Source: Komagataeibacter xylinus NBRC 15237 (GTDB taxonomy: Bacteria; Pseudomonadota; Alphaproteobacteria; Acetobacterales; Acetobacteraceae). From it: 64,000 nt of DNA. The stretch spans positions 58,283 through 122,282 of the forward strand of contig NZ_BCTP01000006.1 in NCBI RefSeq assembly GCF_001571345.1, read 5' to 3'. Every line of letters starts with the position of its first letter. The first letter of the stretch is position 1. The notes under the pieces are model-generated. The model was not told the DNA's origin. It saw only the letters and a program-made list of their open reading frames with translations, and ran no database searches. Both the position numbers and the translations under genes were made by a program. This document shows, piece by piece, positions 55,760 through 64,000 of this stretch.

Positions 55760-57103
55760 ATGACAACGACGTTTGCCGATCTTCATCTTGCAGAGCCCCT
55801 GCTGCGGGCACTGGACGAGGAAGGCTACGCCACGCCCACCCCCATCCAGGCCGGCGCCATTCCCTACCTGCTCGAAGGGCGTGACCTGCTTGGGCTGGCC
55901 CAGACCGGCACGGGCAAGACCGCAGCCTTCGCGCTGCCCATCCTTGACCGTCTTTTCCGCGAGAAGGGTCGCGCCCACCCCAAGGGCGCGCGCGCCCTGG
56001 TGCTGGCCCCCACGCGTGAGCTGGCCTCCCAGATCGGGGAGAGCTTCGCATCCTATGCCCGCCACATGCGCTTCAGCCATGCTGTCGTGTTCGGTGGCGT
56101 GGGACAGGGCCGCCAGATCGAGGCGCTGCGCCGTGGCGTGGACGTGCTTGTCGCAGCCCCCGGCCGCCTGCTTGACCTGATGGGCCAGGGCCATGTCGAT
56201 CTGTCCGGCCTTGAAGTGCTGGTGCTCGATGAAGCCGACCGCATGCTCGACATGGGCTTCGTGCGCGACATCCGCAAGATTGTCGCAGCCCTGCCGACCG
56301 ATCGCCAGACCCTGCTGTTCTCGGCCACCATGCCCAAGACCATATCGGACCTGGCGCACGGCCTGCTGCGCGACCCGGCCACCGTGCAGGTCACCCCGCC
56401 GTCGAGCACGGTGGACCGCATCCGCCAGGCCGTGATGTTTGTCGATACCGGCAACAAGCGCGAGGCGCTGAAGCTGCTGGTTGACTCGCCCAAGGTCGAG
56501 CGCGCCGTGGTGTTCACGCTGATGAAGCACGAGGCCAACAAGGTCGCGACCTTCCTCAACGAGCACGGCATCACCGCCGAGGCCATTCACGGCAACAAAT
56601 CGCAGGGCGCGCGTGAACGCGCCATGTCCGGCTTCCGTTCGGGCAATGTGAAGGTGCTGGTGGCGACCGATATCGCAGCCCGCGGCATCGACGTGGATGA
56701 CGTGACCCACGTGTTCAACTACGACCTGCCCAACGTGCCCGAGAGCTATGTGCACCGCATCGGCCGCACGGCGCGCGCGGGGCGTGAGGGCTGGGCGGTC
56801 TCGCTGTGCGATGCCGAGCAGCGTGCCTGGCTGCGTGATATTGAAAAGAATATCGGCAAGAAGATCCCCGTGGTGTCCGAGCATCCGTATCATTCGGAAG
56901 CCGCCGAGAACTCGACCATGCGCCCGCCCGTGCTCGGTGGCGGCGGCCGTGGCCGTGGCGGCGGCGGTGGCCGTCCTGGTGGTGGTCGCCCCGGTGGCGG
57001 CGGTCGTCCTGCCGGTGGCGGTCGCCCGCCCGGTGGTGGCCGGGGTGGTCGCCCCGGTGGCAACCGCTCCGGCGGTGGTGGCGGTGGCCGCCGCGCGGTC
57101 TGA
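55760..57103 (+). CDS. rhlE: DEAD-box RNA helicase, RhlE-like, with Gly/Arg-rich tail
   Basis: ATP-dependent RNA helicase of about 447 residues. Motifs: Q motif [21 protein letters not shown], Ia PTRELASQ, Ib [54 protein letters not shown]. The last 55 or so residues are an RGG-like tail of Gly, Arg and Pro repeats, common in RhlE-type helicases and likely to bind RNA. ATG 55760 follows CCAGGAGG. The gene has its own long leader and a terminator. Confidence 0.9.
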   Translation: MTTTFADLHLAEPLLRALDEEGYATPTPIQAGAIPYLLEGRDLLGLAQTGTGKTAAFALPILDRLFREKGRAHPKGARALVLAPTRELASQIGESFASYARHMRFSHAVVFGGVGQGRQIEALRRGVDVLVAAPGRLLDLMGQGHVDLSGLEVLVLDEADRMLDMGFVRDIRKIVAALPTDRQTLLFSATMPKTISDLAHGLLRDPATVQVTPPSSTVDRIRQAVMFVDTGNKREALKLLVDSPKVERAVVFTLMKHEANKVATFLNEHGITAEAIHGNKSQGARERAMSGFRSGNVKVLVATDIAARGIDVDDVTHVFNYDLPNVPESYVHRIGRTARAGREGWAVSLCDAEQRAWLRDIEKNIGKKIPVVSEHPYHSEAAENSTMRPPVLGGGGRGRGGGGGRPGGGRPGGGGRPAGGGRPPGGGRGGRPGGNRSGGGGGGRRAV

Positions 57104-57164
57104 CCCGGCTCGGCCATGGCCCATGCTGCACGCGCAGGTGGGCTGCGGCACCCGGCATGATTGA

Positions 57165-57199
57165 AAAAAGGCGCCTGGCCTCTGGTCGGGCGCCTTTTT
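57165..57199 (+). terminator. Rho-independent terminator of the helicase gene
   Basis: AAAAAGGCGCC (57165-57175) pairs with GGCGCCTTTTT (57189-57199) across a 13-base loop; the T run is part of the right arm. It lies about 60 bases after the stop codon, and its symmetry means it could work in both directions. Confidence 0.85.
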
Positions 57200-57598
57200 G
57201 CGTGGATTGCCACAGGCTGGATGAAGTATAATTATGGATTAATAATTGTTATATCATAAAATAAAATGATAAATTACGCCTGAAGCAAACATGTCTTCCA
57301 CATATTGCAATATTTATACTGGCACAATAAACAACCCGGCGTGTCTGTGCCATCCGCTTGTGAAATCAATGGAAAAGCCAGATAATATCTTGCAGTGATG
57401 GGGGCTGCTCATTTACTGTTCCGGCTCGTTAAGAAAACCTAACAGACACATTCTTTTTTTGTGGGGCCATCGATTATAGGGAACAGGGCACAGCCGTAGC
57501 GCAGGCGGGCAACCTGTTGCCTGCAGGGGCTCTGGCGCGCCCCTGGGCATGCATATACGTATTGTAGGGCTTATGTTCGGGTAATCTGGTTGTTAATC
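57200..57598. other. AT-rich region upstream of bcsAB
   Basis: Four hundred bases without a gene. The stretch 57222-57340 is strikingly AT-rich compared with the surroundings and probably holds promoter or regulatory sites for bcsAB, but no -35/-10 pair stands out. No ccpA-like or cellulase gene, which precede the main cellulose operon, is present. Confidence 0.5.
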
Positions 57599-60500
57599 AT
57601 GTTCAGGGAATTATGGCTGAAGTGGGGCGGGGCGGCATTGATGGCCTCGCCTGCCGGGCAGAAGGGGCTGATCTGCCTGCTCATGGCAGGGGGGGCGCTC
57701 ATCTGCTTCGCGGTGGGGGGCGTCAGCGTCACGCCCATGCAGCAGGGCTGTATTTCCATTGGCACGGTGGGGCTGTTCTTTTTTCTCAACCGCAGGCCGG
57801 GGCGCCATATCACCTGCATTCTCATGATGCTGTCGCTGTTCGTGTCCTTCCGCTACCTGATCTGGCGGCTGGGCAGCACGGTGCAGTTTGCCAGCCTGCT
57901 CCAGAGCGTGCTGTCAGTAGCGCTCCTGCTGGCGGAGGGGTATGCGCTCTCGACCCTGTGCCTGAGCTATTTCCAGATGTCGTGGCCGCTCCACCGCAAG
58001 CCCCACCGCCTGCCTGACAACCTTGATGACTGGCCGATGGTCGATGTGTACGTTCCCTCCTATAACGAGGATCTGGAACTGGTGCGCTCAACCGTGCTCG
58101 GCGCCATGGACCTGCACTGGCCCGAGGGCAAGCTCAACGTCTATATTCTCGATGACGGGCGGCGCAAGGCGTTCCATGATTTCGCCACGGAATCCGGGGC
58201 AGGCTACATCATCCGTTCCGAGAACAATCATGCCAAGGCAGGCAATCTCAACCATGCGATGAAGATCACGAAGGGCGAATTCGTGGTCATTTTCGATTGT
58301 GACCACGTGCCCACGCGCTCGTTCCTGCTCAAGACCATTGGCTGGATGGTGGCCGACCCCAAGCTGGCCCTGCTCCAGACCCCGCATCACTTCTATTCCC
58401 CCGATCCGTTCCAGCGCAATCTGGCCGCGGGCTATGACGTGCCGCCCGAGGGCAACATGTTCTATGGCCTGGTGCAGGACGGCAATGACTTCTGGGATGC
58501 CACCTTCTTCTGTGGCTCCTGCGCCGCCATCCGCCGCTCGGCGCTGCTCAGCGTGGGCGGGTTCGCGACCGAGACGGTTACGGAGGATGCACACACCGCG
58601 CTGAAGATGCAGCGCAAGGGGTGGGGCACCGCCTATCTGCGCCAGCCGCTCGCCGGCGGGCTGGCCACCGAGCGGCTGATCCTGCATATCGGCCAGCGCG
58701 TGCGCTGGGCGCGCGGCATGCTCCAGATCATGCGGCTTGATAACCCCATGCTCGGCGGCGGCCTGCGGTGGGAGCAGCGATTGTGCTACCTGTCGGCCAT
58801 GTCGCACTTCCTGTTTGCCATACCGCGCGTGACCTTTCTGGTCTCGCCGCTGGCGTTCCTGTTTCTGGGGCAGAACATCATCGCGGCCTCGCCGTTTGGC
58901 ATTACGGTTTATGCCCTGCCGCATATCTTTCATTCCATCATGACGCTCTCGCGCATCGAGGGCCGGTGGCGCTATTCCTTCTGGAGCGAGATTTACGAGA
59001 CCTCGCTCGCGCTGTTTCTGGTGCGCATCACCATCGTGACCCTGCTCCAGCCGCACAAGGGCCAGTTCAACGTGACCGACAAGGGTGGCCTGCTGGCGCG
59101 GGGCTATTTTGATTTCAGCGCGGTGTACCCCAATGTCATCATGGCGCTGATCCTGTTTGGCGGCATGGTGCGCGGCCTGTTTGGCATGGTGTTCGACTAT
59201 CACGAGAAGCTGGCGTTCCAGTCCTTCGCGCTCAATACGCTGTGGATCACCATCAGCCTGATCGTGGTGCTGGCCTCCATTGCAGTGGGGCGCGAGACCC
59301 GGCAGATCCGGCATGCGCCGCGCGTGCGGGTCAAGCTGCCGGTCGATGTCTGTTTTGAAAATGGCGATGTCTTTCATGCCCATACCACCGATATCTCGCT
59401 TGGCGGGGCGGGCGTTACGCTCAACCTGCCCACCGAGCTTGAAACGCCCGTCGATATCGAATTGCGCTATACCCACCCCGAGGATGGCATTGAAGTGGCC
59501 GTGCCCACCCGCATTCTGGGCCAGCGCGGCTCGTGGCTGCACCTGCAATGGAAGATCGAGACGCTGGAAGAGGAACGGCAGGTTGTGAGCATGGTATTCG
59601 GGCGGAGCAATGCGTGGGATAACTGGGCTGACTTCCAGGATGACCGGCCGCTTAACAGTATCTATCAGGTGATCAAAAGCATCGGGGGGCTGCTTGCGCC
59701 GCCATATCTGTGGAATATCAGCCCCGTGGGCGATGGCGAGGATGGGGAGGAAGCCGGAGGCAGGAAAGAGGAAGAAAAGCTGGAAAAGAAGAGCCTGATC
59801 GTGCCGCCCACCCACCCCAGCAGCATACGTGGCGCCATGGGCGTGCTGATCGCGTCTCTCGTGCTGGCGGTTTTTCCCGCCATTGCGGCTGAACCCGTGC
59901 ACCCCACGGTTTTTGACCGCACGGGCGTCTCATCCGCAACGCCCTGGGGCGACAGCAATTCCGGTGATCTGCCCCCCGTGCCGCAGCCGGTGGATGCCGC
60001 TGCTGCCGGGCGCATAGCCGATACCGAGGTCACGCGCACCATTGCCTTTCGCGACATGGGGCTGGTCAACGGGCCGCTGAGCCTGACCGGTATCTCCCCG
60101 CTTCAGGGGCTTGACGTGGTGGTGCCGGCCAACCGGGTTGTCACGCATGCAACGCTCAACCTGTCCGGCGCGATTTCGCCTTCGCTGCTGCCAGAAGCCT
60201 CCGCCGTCAACGTCACGCTGAACGAGCAGTATGTCGGCACGATCCGGGTCGATCCCACGCACCCGAATTTCGGGCCGGTCGAGTTCCCCATAGATCCGCT
60301 TTACTTTACCGAAGACAGCAAGCTCAACTTCCGCTTCGCGGGTGAATACCGGCGCGACTGTAACGACCTGTATAATGATGTGCTGTGGGCCAAGATATCG
60401 GAACAGTCCACCATTACCCTCAGCACCGCCCGTATCGCACCCGAACGCACGCTTGCCCGCCTGCCCGCGCCTTTCTTTGACCCCGCGCTGCGGGTGGTGA

Positions 60501-62191
60501 TGCGCGTGCCCGTGGTCCTGCCCACGCCCACGCCCGCGCCCGAGGTGCTGCGCGGGGCGGGGCTGGTGGCCTCGTGGCTGGGCCGGATGGCGGGGTCGCA
60601 CCAGCTTTCCTTTCCCGTATCATCCGCCCTGCCGGATACGGGCAATGCCATCGAGATTGGCGAGAACCTGCCGGTTGATGACCAGGGCCACCCGCCTGCA
60701 GGGCCAACCCTGCTGGAAACCGCCAACCCTGCCGACAAATGGGGCACCATCCTTGTCGTGACCGGGCGCAACGCGAAGGAGGTCGAGGTCGCGGCGCGCA
60801 AGCTGGTGTTCTCGCCTGATACGCTGGGCGATGTTGCGTCCACCGTGGTGCAGGATGTAAGCCTGCGTCCGCGCAAGCCTTATGACGCGCCTGCGTTCAT
60901 TCCCACCGACCGGCCGGTGCGGCTGGGTGAGCTCGTCGCCGCAAGCGACCTGCAGACCGCGGGTTTTGTGGGAGCACCGCTGCATGTGCCCTTTCACCTG
61001 CCACCTGACCTGTATACCTGGCACCAGTTGCCATTCCTGATGGATCTGTGGTTCCGTGCGCCTGATGGGGCGGTGATGGACCTCAATGCATCGCGGCTCG
61101 ATATCCATCTCAACCATAATTATATCCAGAGTTATTCGCTCCGCCCCAACAGCCTGTGGCGGGTCTGGTCGGAGCGGATGGTGACCCAGCACGCCGGGGC
61201 CGTGGGGCATGTCACCGCCATGCCGCCCTGGCTTCTGTTCGGGCAGAATGACCTTCAATTCAGCTTCAATACCCGCCCGGTGGACTTTGGTGCCTGCCGC
61301 CGCACGCCCGGCGACGTGCAGATGGCGGTTGATTCTGATTCCATGCTCGACTTCCGGCGTGGGGTGCATTTCACCACGTTGCCCAACCTGTCCTATTTTG
61401 CCGAGATCGGTTTTCCGTTCTCGCGCATGGCGGATCTGAGCGAGACCACGGTGGTGCTGCCACGCACGCCTGACCATGATACGCTTGGCGCCTACCTGGA
61501 CCTGATGGGCTTTTTCGGGTCGCTGACGGGCTATCCGGTTGCGGGCGTGCATCTGGCCAGTACGGATGAGGTCGCACAGAAACCACCTGCGGGCGATGTG
61601 ATCCTTCTGGCGCCGGTGCAGCAGATGGGGGGGGCTGCTGCACTGCTGTCGCGTTCGGCCTATCATATTGATGACAGCCATCTTGCGGTCGGGCAGAACA
61701 TGGGGCTGCAGGGCATCTGGTACCTGTTTCAGGACCGGGACAGCGCTGGCCTGCGCAATGGTGTTACGGCCAACCTTGATGCCCCTGTAAAGGGGGCGGC
61801 CTTCATGATCGGGGCGGAATCGCCCTATGCGGCACATCGGTCGGTCCTTGCGCTGATAGGCGATGACGGCGGCCGGATTGAGGAACTGGTGACCAGCCTG
61901 CATGACAGCAAGGTGCTGCCGCAGATACAGGGTGACCTGGTACTGAAAAACGGCAGCCAACTGACCACCTACCGCACCTCGCCTACCTATAACGTGGGGC
62001 ACCTGCCGTTCTGGATGTGGGTGGACTGGTTCCTCTCGCGTCATCCGGTGCTGATGTATCTATGCGGCGTAACGGGGGCGGTCATGTTGGGCACGGGCGC
62101 GTGGATGTGGCTGCGCGCGCGGGCGCGACGCCGGGTGCGCGAACAGGAAAAAGCCGATGAGGAAGCCCGCATGCGGGGGGAAGGCCATTAG
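57599..62191 (+). CDS. bcsAB: Fused cellulose synthase BcsA-BcsB
   Basis: Makes beta-1,4-glucan from UDP-glucose and moves it across the inner membrane. The 1530-residue protein joins both subunits. BcsA part: membrane helices, GT2 core with D185-D186 (LDDG), D233-C-D235 (FDCDHVP), D330 (TED) and QRVRW (366-370), then PilZ with RxxxR (571-575) and DISLGG (598-603) that binds cyclic di-GMP. A hinge with an acidic segment and a signal-like helix (about 745-760) leads to the BcsB part (carbohydrate-binding, periplasmic), ending in a C-terminal helix (MYLCGVTGAVMLGTGAWMW). The fusion and length fit Komagataeibacter. No bcsC, bcsD, bcsX or bcsY adjoins, so this matches the stand-alone bcsAB4-type gene. 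Confidence 0.93.
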   Translation: MFRELWLKWGGAALMASPAGQKGLICLLMAGGALICFAVGGVSVTPMQQGCISIGTVGLFFFLNRRPGRHITCILMMLSLFVSFRYLIWRLGSTVQFASLLQSVLSVALLLAEGYALSTLCLSYFQMSWPLHRKPHRLPDNLDDWPMVDVYVPSYNEDLELVRSTVLGAMDLHWPEGKLNVYILDDGRRKAFHDFATESGAGYIIRSENNHAKAGNLNHAMKITKGEFVVIFDCDHVPTRSFLLKTIGWMVADPKLALLQTPHHFYSPDPFQRNLAAGYDVPPEGNMFYGLVQDGNDFWDATFFCGSCAAIRRSALLSVGGFATETVTEDAHTALKMQRKGWGTAYLRQPLAGGLATERLILHIGQRVRWARGMLQIMRLDNPMLGGGLRWEQRLCYLSAMSHFLFAIPRVTFLVSPLAFLFLGQNIIAASPFGITVYALPHIFHSIMTLSRIEGRWRYSFWSEIYETSLALFLVRITIVTLLQPHKGQFNVTDKGGLLARGYFDFSAVYPNVIMALILFGGMVRGLFGMVFDYHEKLAFQSFALNTLWITISLIVVLASIAVGRETRQIRHAPRVRVKLPVDVCFENGDVFHAHTTDISLGGAGVTLNLPTELETPVDIELRYTHPEDGIEVAVPTRILGQRGSWLHLQWKIETLEEERQVVSMVFGRSNAWDNWADFQDDRPLNSIYQVIKSIGGLLAPPYLWNISPVGDGEDGEEAGGRKEEEKLEKKSLIVPPTHPSSIRGAMGVLIASLVLAVFPAIAAEPVHPTVFDRTGVSSATPWGDSNSGDLPPVPQPVDAAAAGRIADTEVTRTIAFRDMGLVNGPLSLTGISPLQGLDVVVPANRVVTHATLNLSGAISPSLLPEASAVNVTLNEQYVGTIRVDPTHPNFGPVEFPIDPLYFTEDSKLNFRFAGEYRRDCNDLYNDVLWAKISEQSTITLSTARIAPERTLARLPAPFFDPALRVVMRVPVVLPTPTPAPEVLRGAGLVASWLGRMAGSHQLSFPVSSALPDTGNAIEIGENLPVDDQGHPPAGPTLLETANPADKWGTILVVTGRNAKEVEVAARKLVFSPDTLGDVASTVVQDVSLRPRKPYDAPAFIPTDRPVRLGELVAASDLQTAGFVGAPLHVPFHLPPDLYTWHQLPFLMDLWFRAPDGAVMDLNASRLDIHLNHNYIQSYSLRPNSLWRVWSERMVTQHAGAVGHVTAMPPWLLFGQNDLQFSFNTRPVDFGACRRTPGDVQMAVDSDSMLDFRRGVHFTTLPNLSYFAEIGFPFSRMADLSETTVVLPRTPDHDTLGAYLDLMGFFGSLTGYPVAGVHLASTDEVAQKPPAGDVILLAPVQQMGGAAALLSRSAYHIDDSHLAVGQNMGLQGIWYLFQDRDSAGLRNGVTANLDAPVKGAAFMIGAESPYAAHRSVLALIGDDGGRIEELVTSLHDSKVLPQIQGDLVLKNGSQLTTYRTSPTYNVGHLPFWMWVDWFLSRHPVLMYLCGVTGAVMLGTGAWMWLRARARRRVREQEKADEEARMRGEGH

Positions 62192-62204
62192 CACACCCGG
62201 CCGG

Positions 62205-62238
62205 GTATGTATGGCAGCATGCCGTTTGCCATACATGC
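62205..62238 (+). terminator. Hairpin after bcsAB, possible terminator
   Basis: Arms of 12 bases (62205-62216 and 62227-62238; core ATGTATGGCA/TGCCATACAT perfect) enclose a ten-base loop. No clear T run follows. It lies 13 bases after the bcsAB stop, just beyond a 12-base palindrome ACCCGGCCGGGT (62195-62206). Confidence 0.45.
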
Positions 62239-62322
62239 TTGTTGCCTGAGGACGGGATAAGGGCAGCCTGGTCCTGCGTGATATCGGATGAGGCATTGCC
62301 GAAAACAAATTCTTCCTGATGC

Positions 62323-62703
62323 ATGGAGTTCGGGGTGGGTATAAAGCGTTACGAGTTGAGCACGCCGCAATGGCGGCCTATTGCGCCCCTCCTGCCCGGC
62401 AGATTTAGTGATGCGGATCACGGCGCAGCGGATACCCGGCAGTTCGTTAATGGCTGCCTGTGGATCCAGCGTAGCGGCGCATCCTGGTGCCACCTGCCTG
62501 AGCGGTATGGTCAATGGCAGACGGTATATCGCCGCTTTAACCGCTGGCGCCATGCAGGCGTGTGGGAAAAAGTTTTCGAGATGCTGGTTGCCGATCCGGA
62601 CAATGAGTATCTGATGTTTGATACAGACATCCTGCATGCGTATCAGCAGGCCGCGAACGCAAAAGAGCCATCAGGCTTCAGCCGGCAGAGCGTGCCCGAT
62701 TAA
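62323..62703 (+). pseudogene. Truncated IS5-family transposase
   Basis: The 126-codon frame carries the N-terminal part of an IS5-family (IS427-like) transposase: KRYELSTPQWRPIAPLLPG, FVNGCLWIQRSGASWCHLPERYG, WQTVYRRFNRW, VADPDNEYLMFDTDI. It then loses the usual continuation after HAYQQAA and stops; the remaining DDE residues are absent. No downstream frame restores them. The element is a decayed remnant between bcsAB and tRNA-Ser. Confidence 0.85.
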
Positions 62704-62748
62704 GGCCTGACTGCCAGAAACAGATTGATGTGGTGTGAATAGCTAGGA

Positions 62749-62838
<90 letters not shown>

Positions 62839-63299
62839 ATAAGGTCTGTTTAGCCAGCTATTCTGCCGTCGTCTAGAGGTTACGTCGCACAAAAAACGCT
62901 ACATTCATGGGGCGTCTGTGTTGTTTTTTTGTGACGACAGGCAGCATGCGGTTCAGTCGGTAGATGTCGCTGACCGCCTTGAACTATCGGATGGTGGGGG
63001 CAGGGATGCGGAAGCGGATGAAGGCCATTCCCCCGGTTTCGCAACGTAAGGCGACCCGGCGCATGACCTGCCCGCAATATTATAATAATTTCCTTTTTTA
63101 ATTCGTTAAGTTATAAACTGTATTTAATAATTATAGAATATATCGTTTTGAAGGCAGCGTTCTGTCAAAAAATACGGTTAATATGGCATATATAATCAGG
63201 TAATTATAAGGGGGTTCTGATGCAGTTCAGGGTCGTGACTTGTGTTTTTTCTTTTTTCTGCGGCTCTGATGGGCGTGTTCCATGCTGCAGCAATAAGGG
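62839..63299. other. Intergenic region with possible transposase scraps
   Basis: About 460 bases without an intact gene. On the minus strand 63070-63010 reads RRVALRCE-like residues resembling a transposase C-terminus, but stops soon interrupt it, so I do not call it. From about 63080 to 63215 the DNA is very AT-rich. I see no promoter or attachment repeat that I can support. Confidence 0.4.
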
Positions 63300-63622
63300 A
63301 TGACGACTGCACGCAAACCGTATCCCTCTGATGGATCAGACGAAGAATGGTCTCTGGTTGTCCCGTATCTGGTCCTGATGCGCGAGGATGCAAAATAACG
63401 ACATCACGCATTACACGAACTGTTCAATGGATTGCGTCACGTGATCCGCTACGGAATTGCCTGGAGCACCATGCCGAATGTTGTCGCAGGCTCATCAAGG
63501 ATTACGAGCGTGGCGCTTCAGCACTCGTAAGTCTCCATGTTATTGCGTTTGCATGCTTCATGCTCAGAAATGCAATGAGTGATCAAGGTAAAACAGGGAT
63601 ATTTCTGTTTAATAATGGATAG
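63300..63622 (+). pseudogene. IS5-family transposase remnant, internally deleted
   Basis: From ATG 63300 the frame reads MTTARKPYPSDGSDEEW and VVPYLVLMREDAK, then a TAA at 63396, then continues RHHALHELFNGLRHVIRYG and AWSTMPN to about 63479; this is the N-terminus of an IS5-family transposase with one nonsense change. In another frame 63485-63622 reads RRLIKDYERGASALVSLHV, its usual C-terminal end. The catalytic middle is missing, so the two ends are joined by a deletion. Confidence 0.8.
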
Positions 63623-63753
63623 AAAGTAGTGTATCCAAAGATTGAGACAGGTAAGATGACGGATATTGGAAAAATAGAGTGCTAGAATCAGGGCTACTGA
63701 ACTTGAAACTCCAGATTCTGCTAGTCGTATTTTACAAACCGTGAGGAATAAAA

Positions 63754-64000
63754 ATGGCGACGTTAAAAGGAGAAGTTTTTGCATTATGTAAAGAAATCGC
63801 TAAAAAATTTGAAAATTGGGAATTTTCATCAGGGCAATTCAAAAATAAATCGTTGAAACATACGACTCTTATAGTGGGGGCTGGATTCGGATTTCGTCGA
63901 GTAGGCTCTCGCGACAAAGTTACTGTTTTCCCAAGCGTTTATTTAAATAATAAAAAAACAATGTCGCTGTGTAAGAGCCCGATCCGAAAGTTTTTCAAGC
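63754..64000 (+). CDS. Partial hypothetical protein, runs off the window (AT-rich)
   Basis: An open frame without stop runs from ATG 63754 to the window end (82 codons). It has a GTGAGGA ribosome binding site seven bases upstream. The protein begins MATLKGEVFALCKEIAKKF and is basic, with an IVGAGFGFRRVGSRDKV segment; I recognise no family. Codon use is AT-rich, unlike the core genes, suggesting acquired DNA. The rest of the gene lies outside the window. Confidence 0.6.
   Translation, partial: MATLKGEVFALCKEIAKKFENWEFSSGQFKNKSLKHTTLIVGAGFGFRRVGSRDKVTVFPSVYLNNKKTMSLCKSPIRKFFK

Noticed and set aside
63518..63784. Minus-strand frame of 88 codons near the right end
   Set aside because: It overlaps the transposase remnant and the start of the partial gene, and has no convincing ribosome binding site.

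Overview
The window is GC-rich chromosomal DNA from an acetic acid bacterium (Acetobacteraceae), most likely Komagataeibacter (formerly Gluconacetobacter xylinus). The strongest pointer is a single fused cellulose synthase BcsA-BcsB gene (57599-62191), an arrangement typical of that genus. The gene orders sufBCDS-U-T-A, tig-clpP-clpX-lon-hup and nuo-birA-rnj-proS-lolCD-dnaE are alphaproteobacterial. All assignments come from reading motifs and gene order; no database search was run.

Layout. 1-2770: rpmB and a stand-alone EF-G gene with a clear terminator. 2771-3772: an AT-rich lipoprotein gene that looks acquired. 3857-7523 (minus): an MBL-fold hydrolase overlapping an atypical phosphoenolpyruvate-carboxylase-like gene. 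7682-8977: DUF445 membrane protein. 9042-15688: a complete SUF iron-sulfur operon headed by its Rrf2 regulator. 15709-15878: copy 1 of a MITE-like repeat. 15888-19409 (minus): RNA methyltransferase, DEAD-box helicase, CopD-like membrane protein. 19546-28029: NAD(P)HX repair enzyme, tRNA-Leu, then tig-clpP-clpX-lon-hup. 28112-28296: tRNA-Val and tRNA-Asp.

28589-42408 is the respiratory complex I operon, nuoABCDEFGHIJKLN, ending in birA. nuoM, which normally lies between nuoL and nuoN, is missing: only 25 bp separate those two genes. 42707-52867 follows a familiar alphaproteobacterial order (rnj, proS, lolC, lolD, dnaE). coaX, mce and the DUF1467 gene, often found in that order, are absent, and two AT-rich orphan genes sit between lolD and dnaE. 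53027-57103 holds metX-metW, a nitroreductase and a DEAD-box helicase with a Gly/Arg-rich tail. 57599-62191 is the stand-alone bcsAB, with no bcsC, bcsD, bcsX or bcsY beside it. The last 1.8 kb carries two decayed IS5-family transposases, tRNA-Ser, AT-rich DNA and a gene running off the end.

Functionally the window is mostly housekeeping: translation (L28, EF-G, ProRS, four tRNAs), Fe-S cluster assembly supplying complex I and other Fe-S enzymes, the trigger factor/ClpXP/Lon protein quality-control set, lipoprotein export, RNA decay and DNA replication. The accessory pieces are the lipoprotein, the lolD-dnaE orphans, the solo bcsAB and the right-hand end. The observations most worth following up are the missing nuoM, the repeat family with compensatory stem changes, the altered active site of the PEPC-like protein, and the palindrome in front of the suf regulator.
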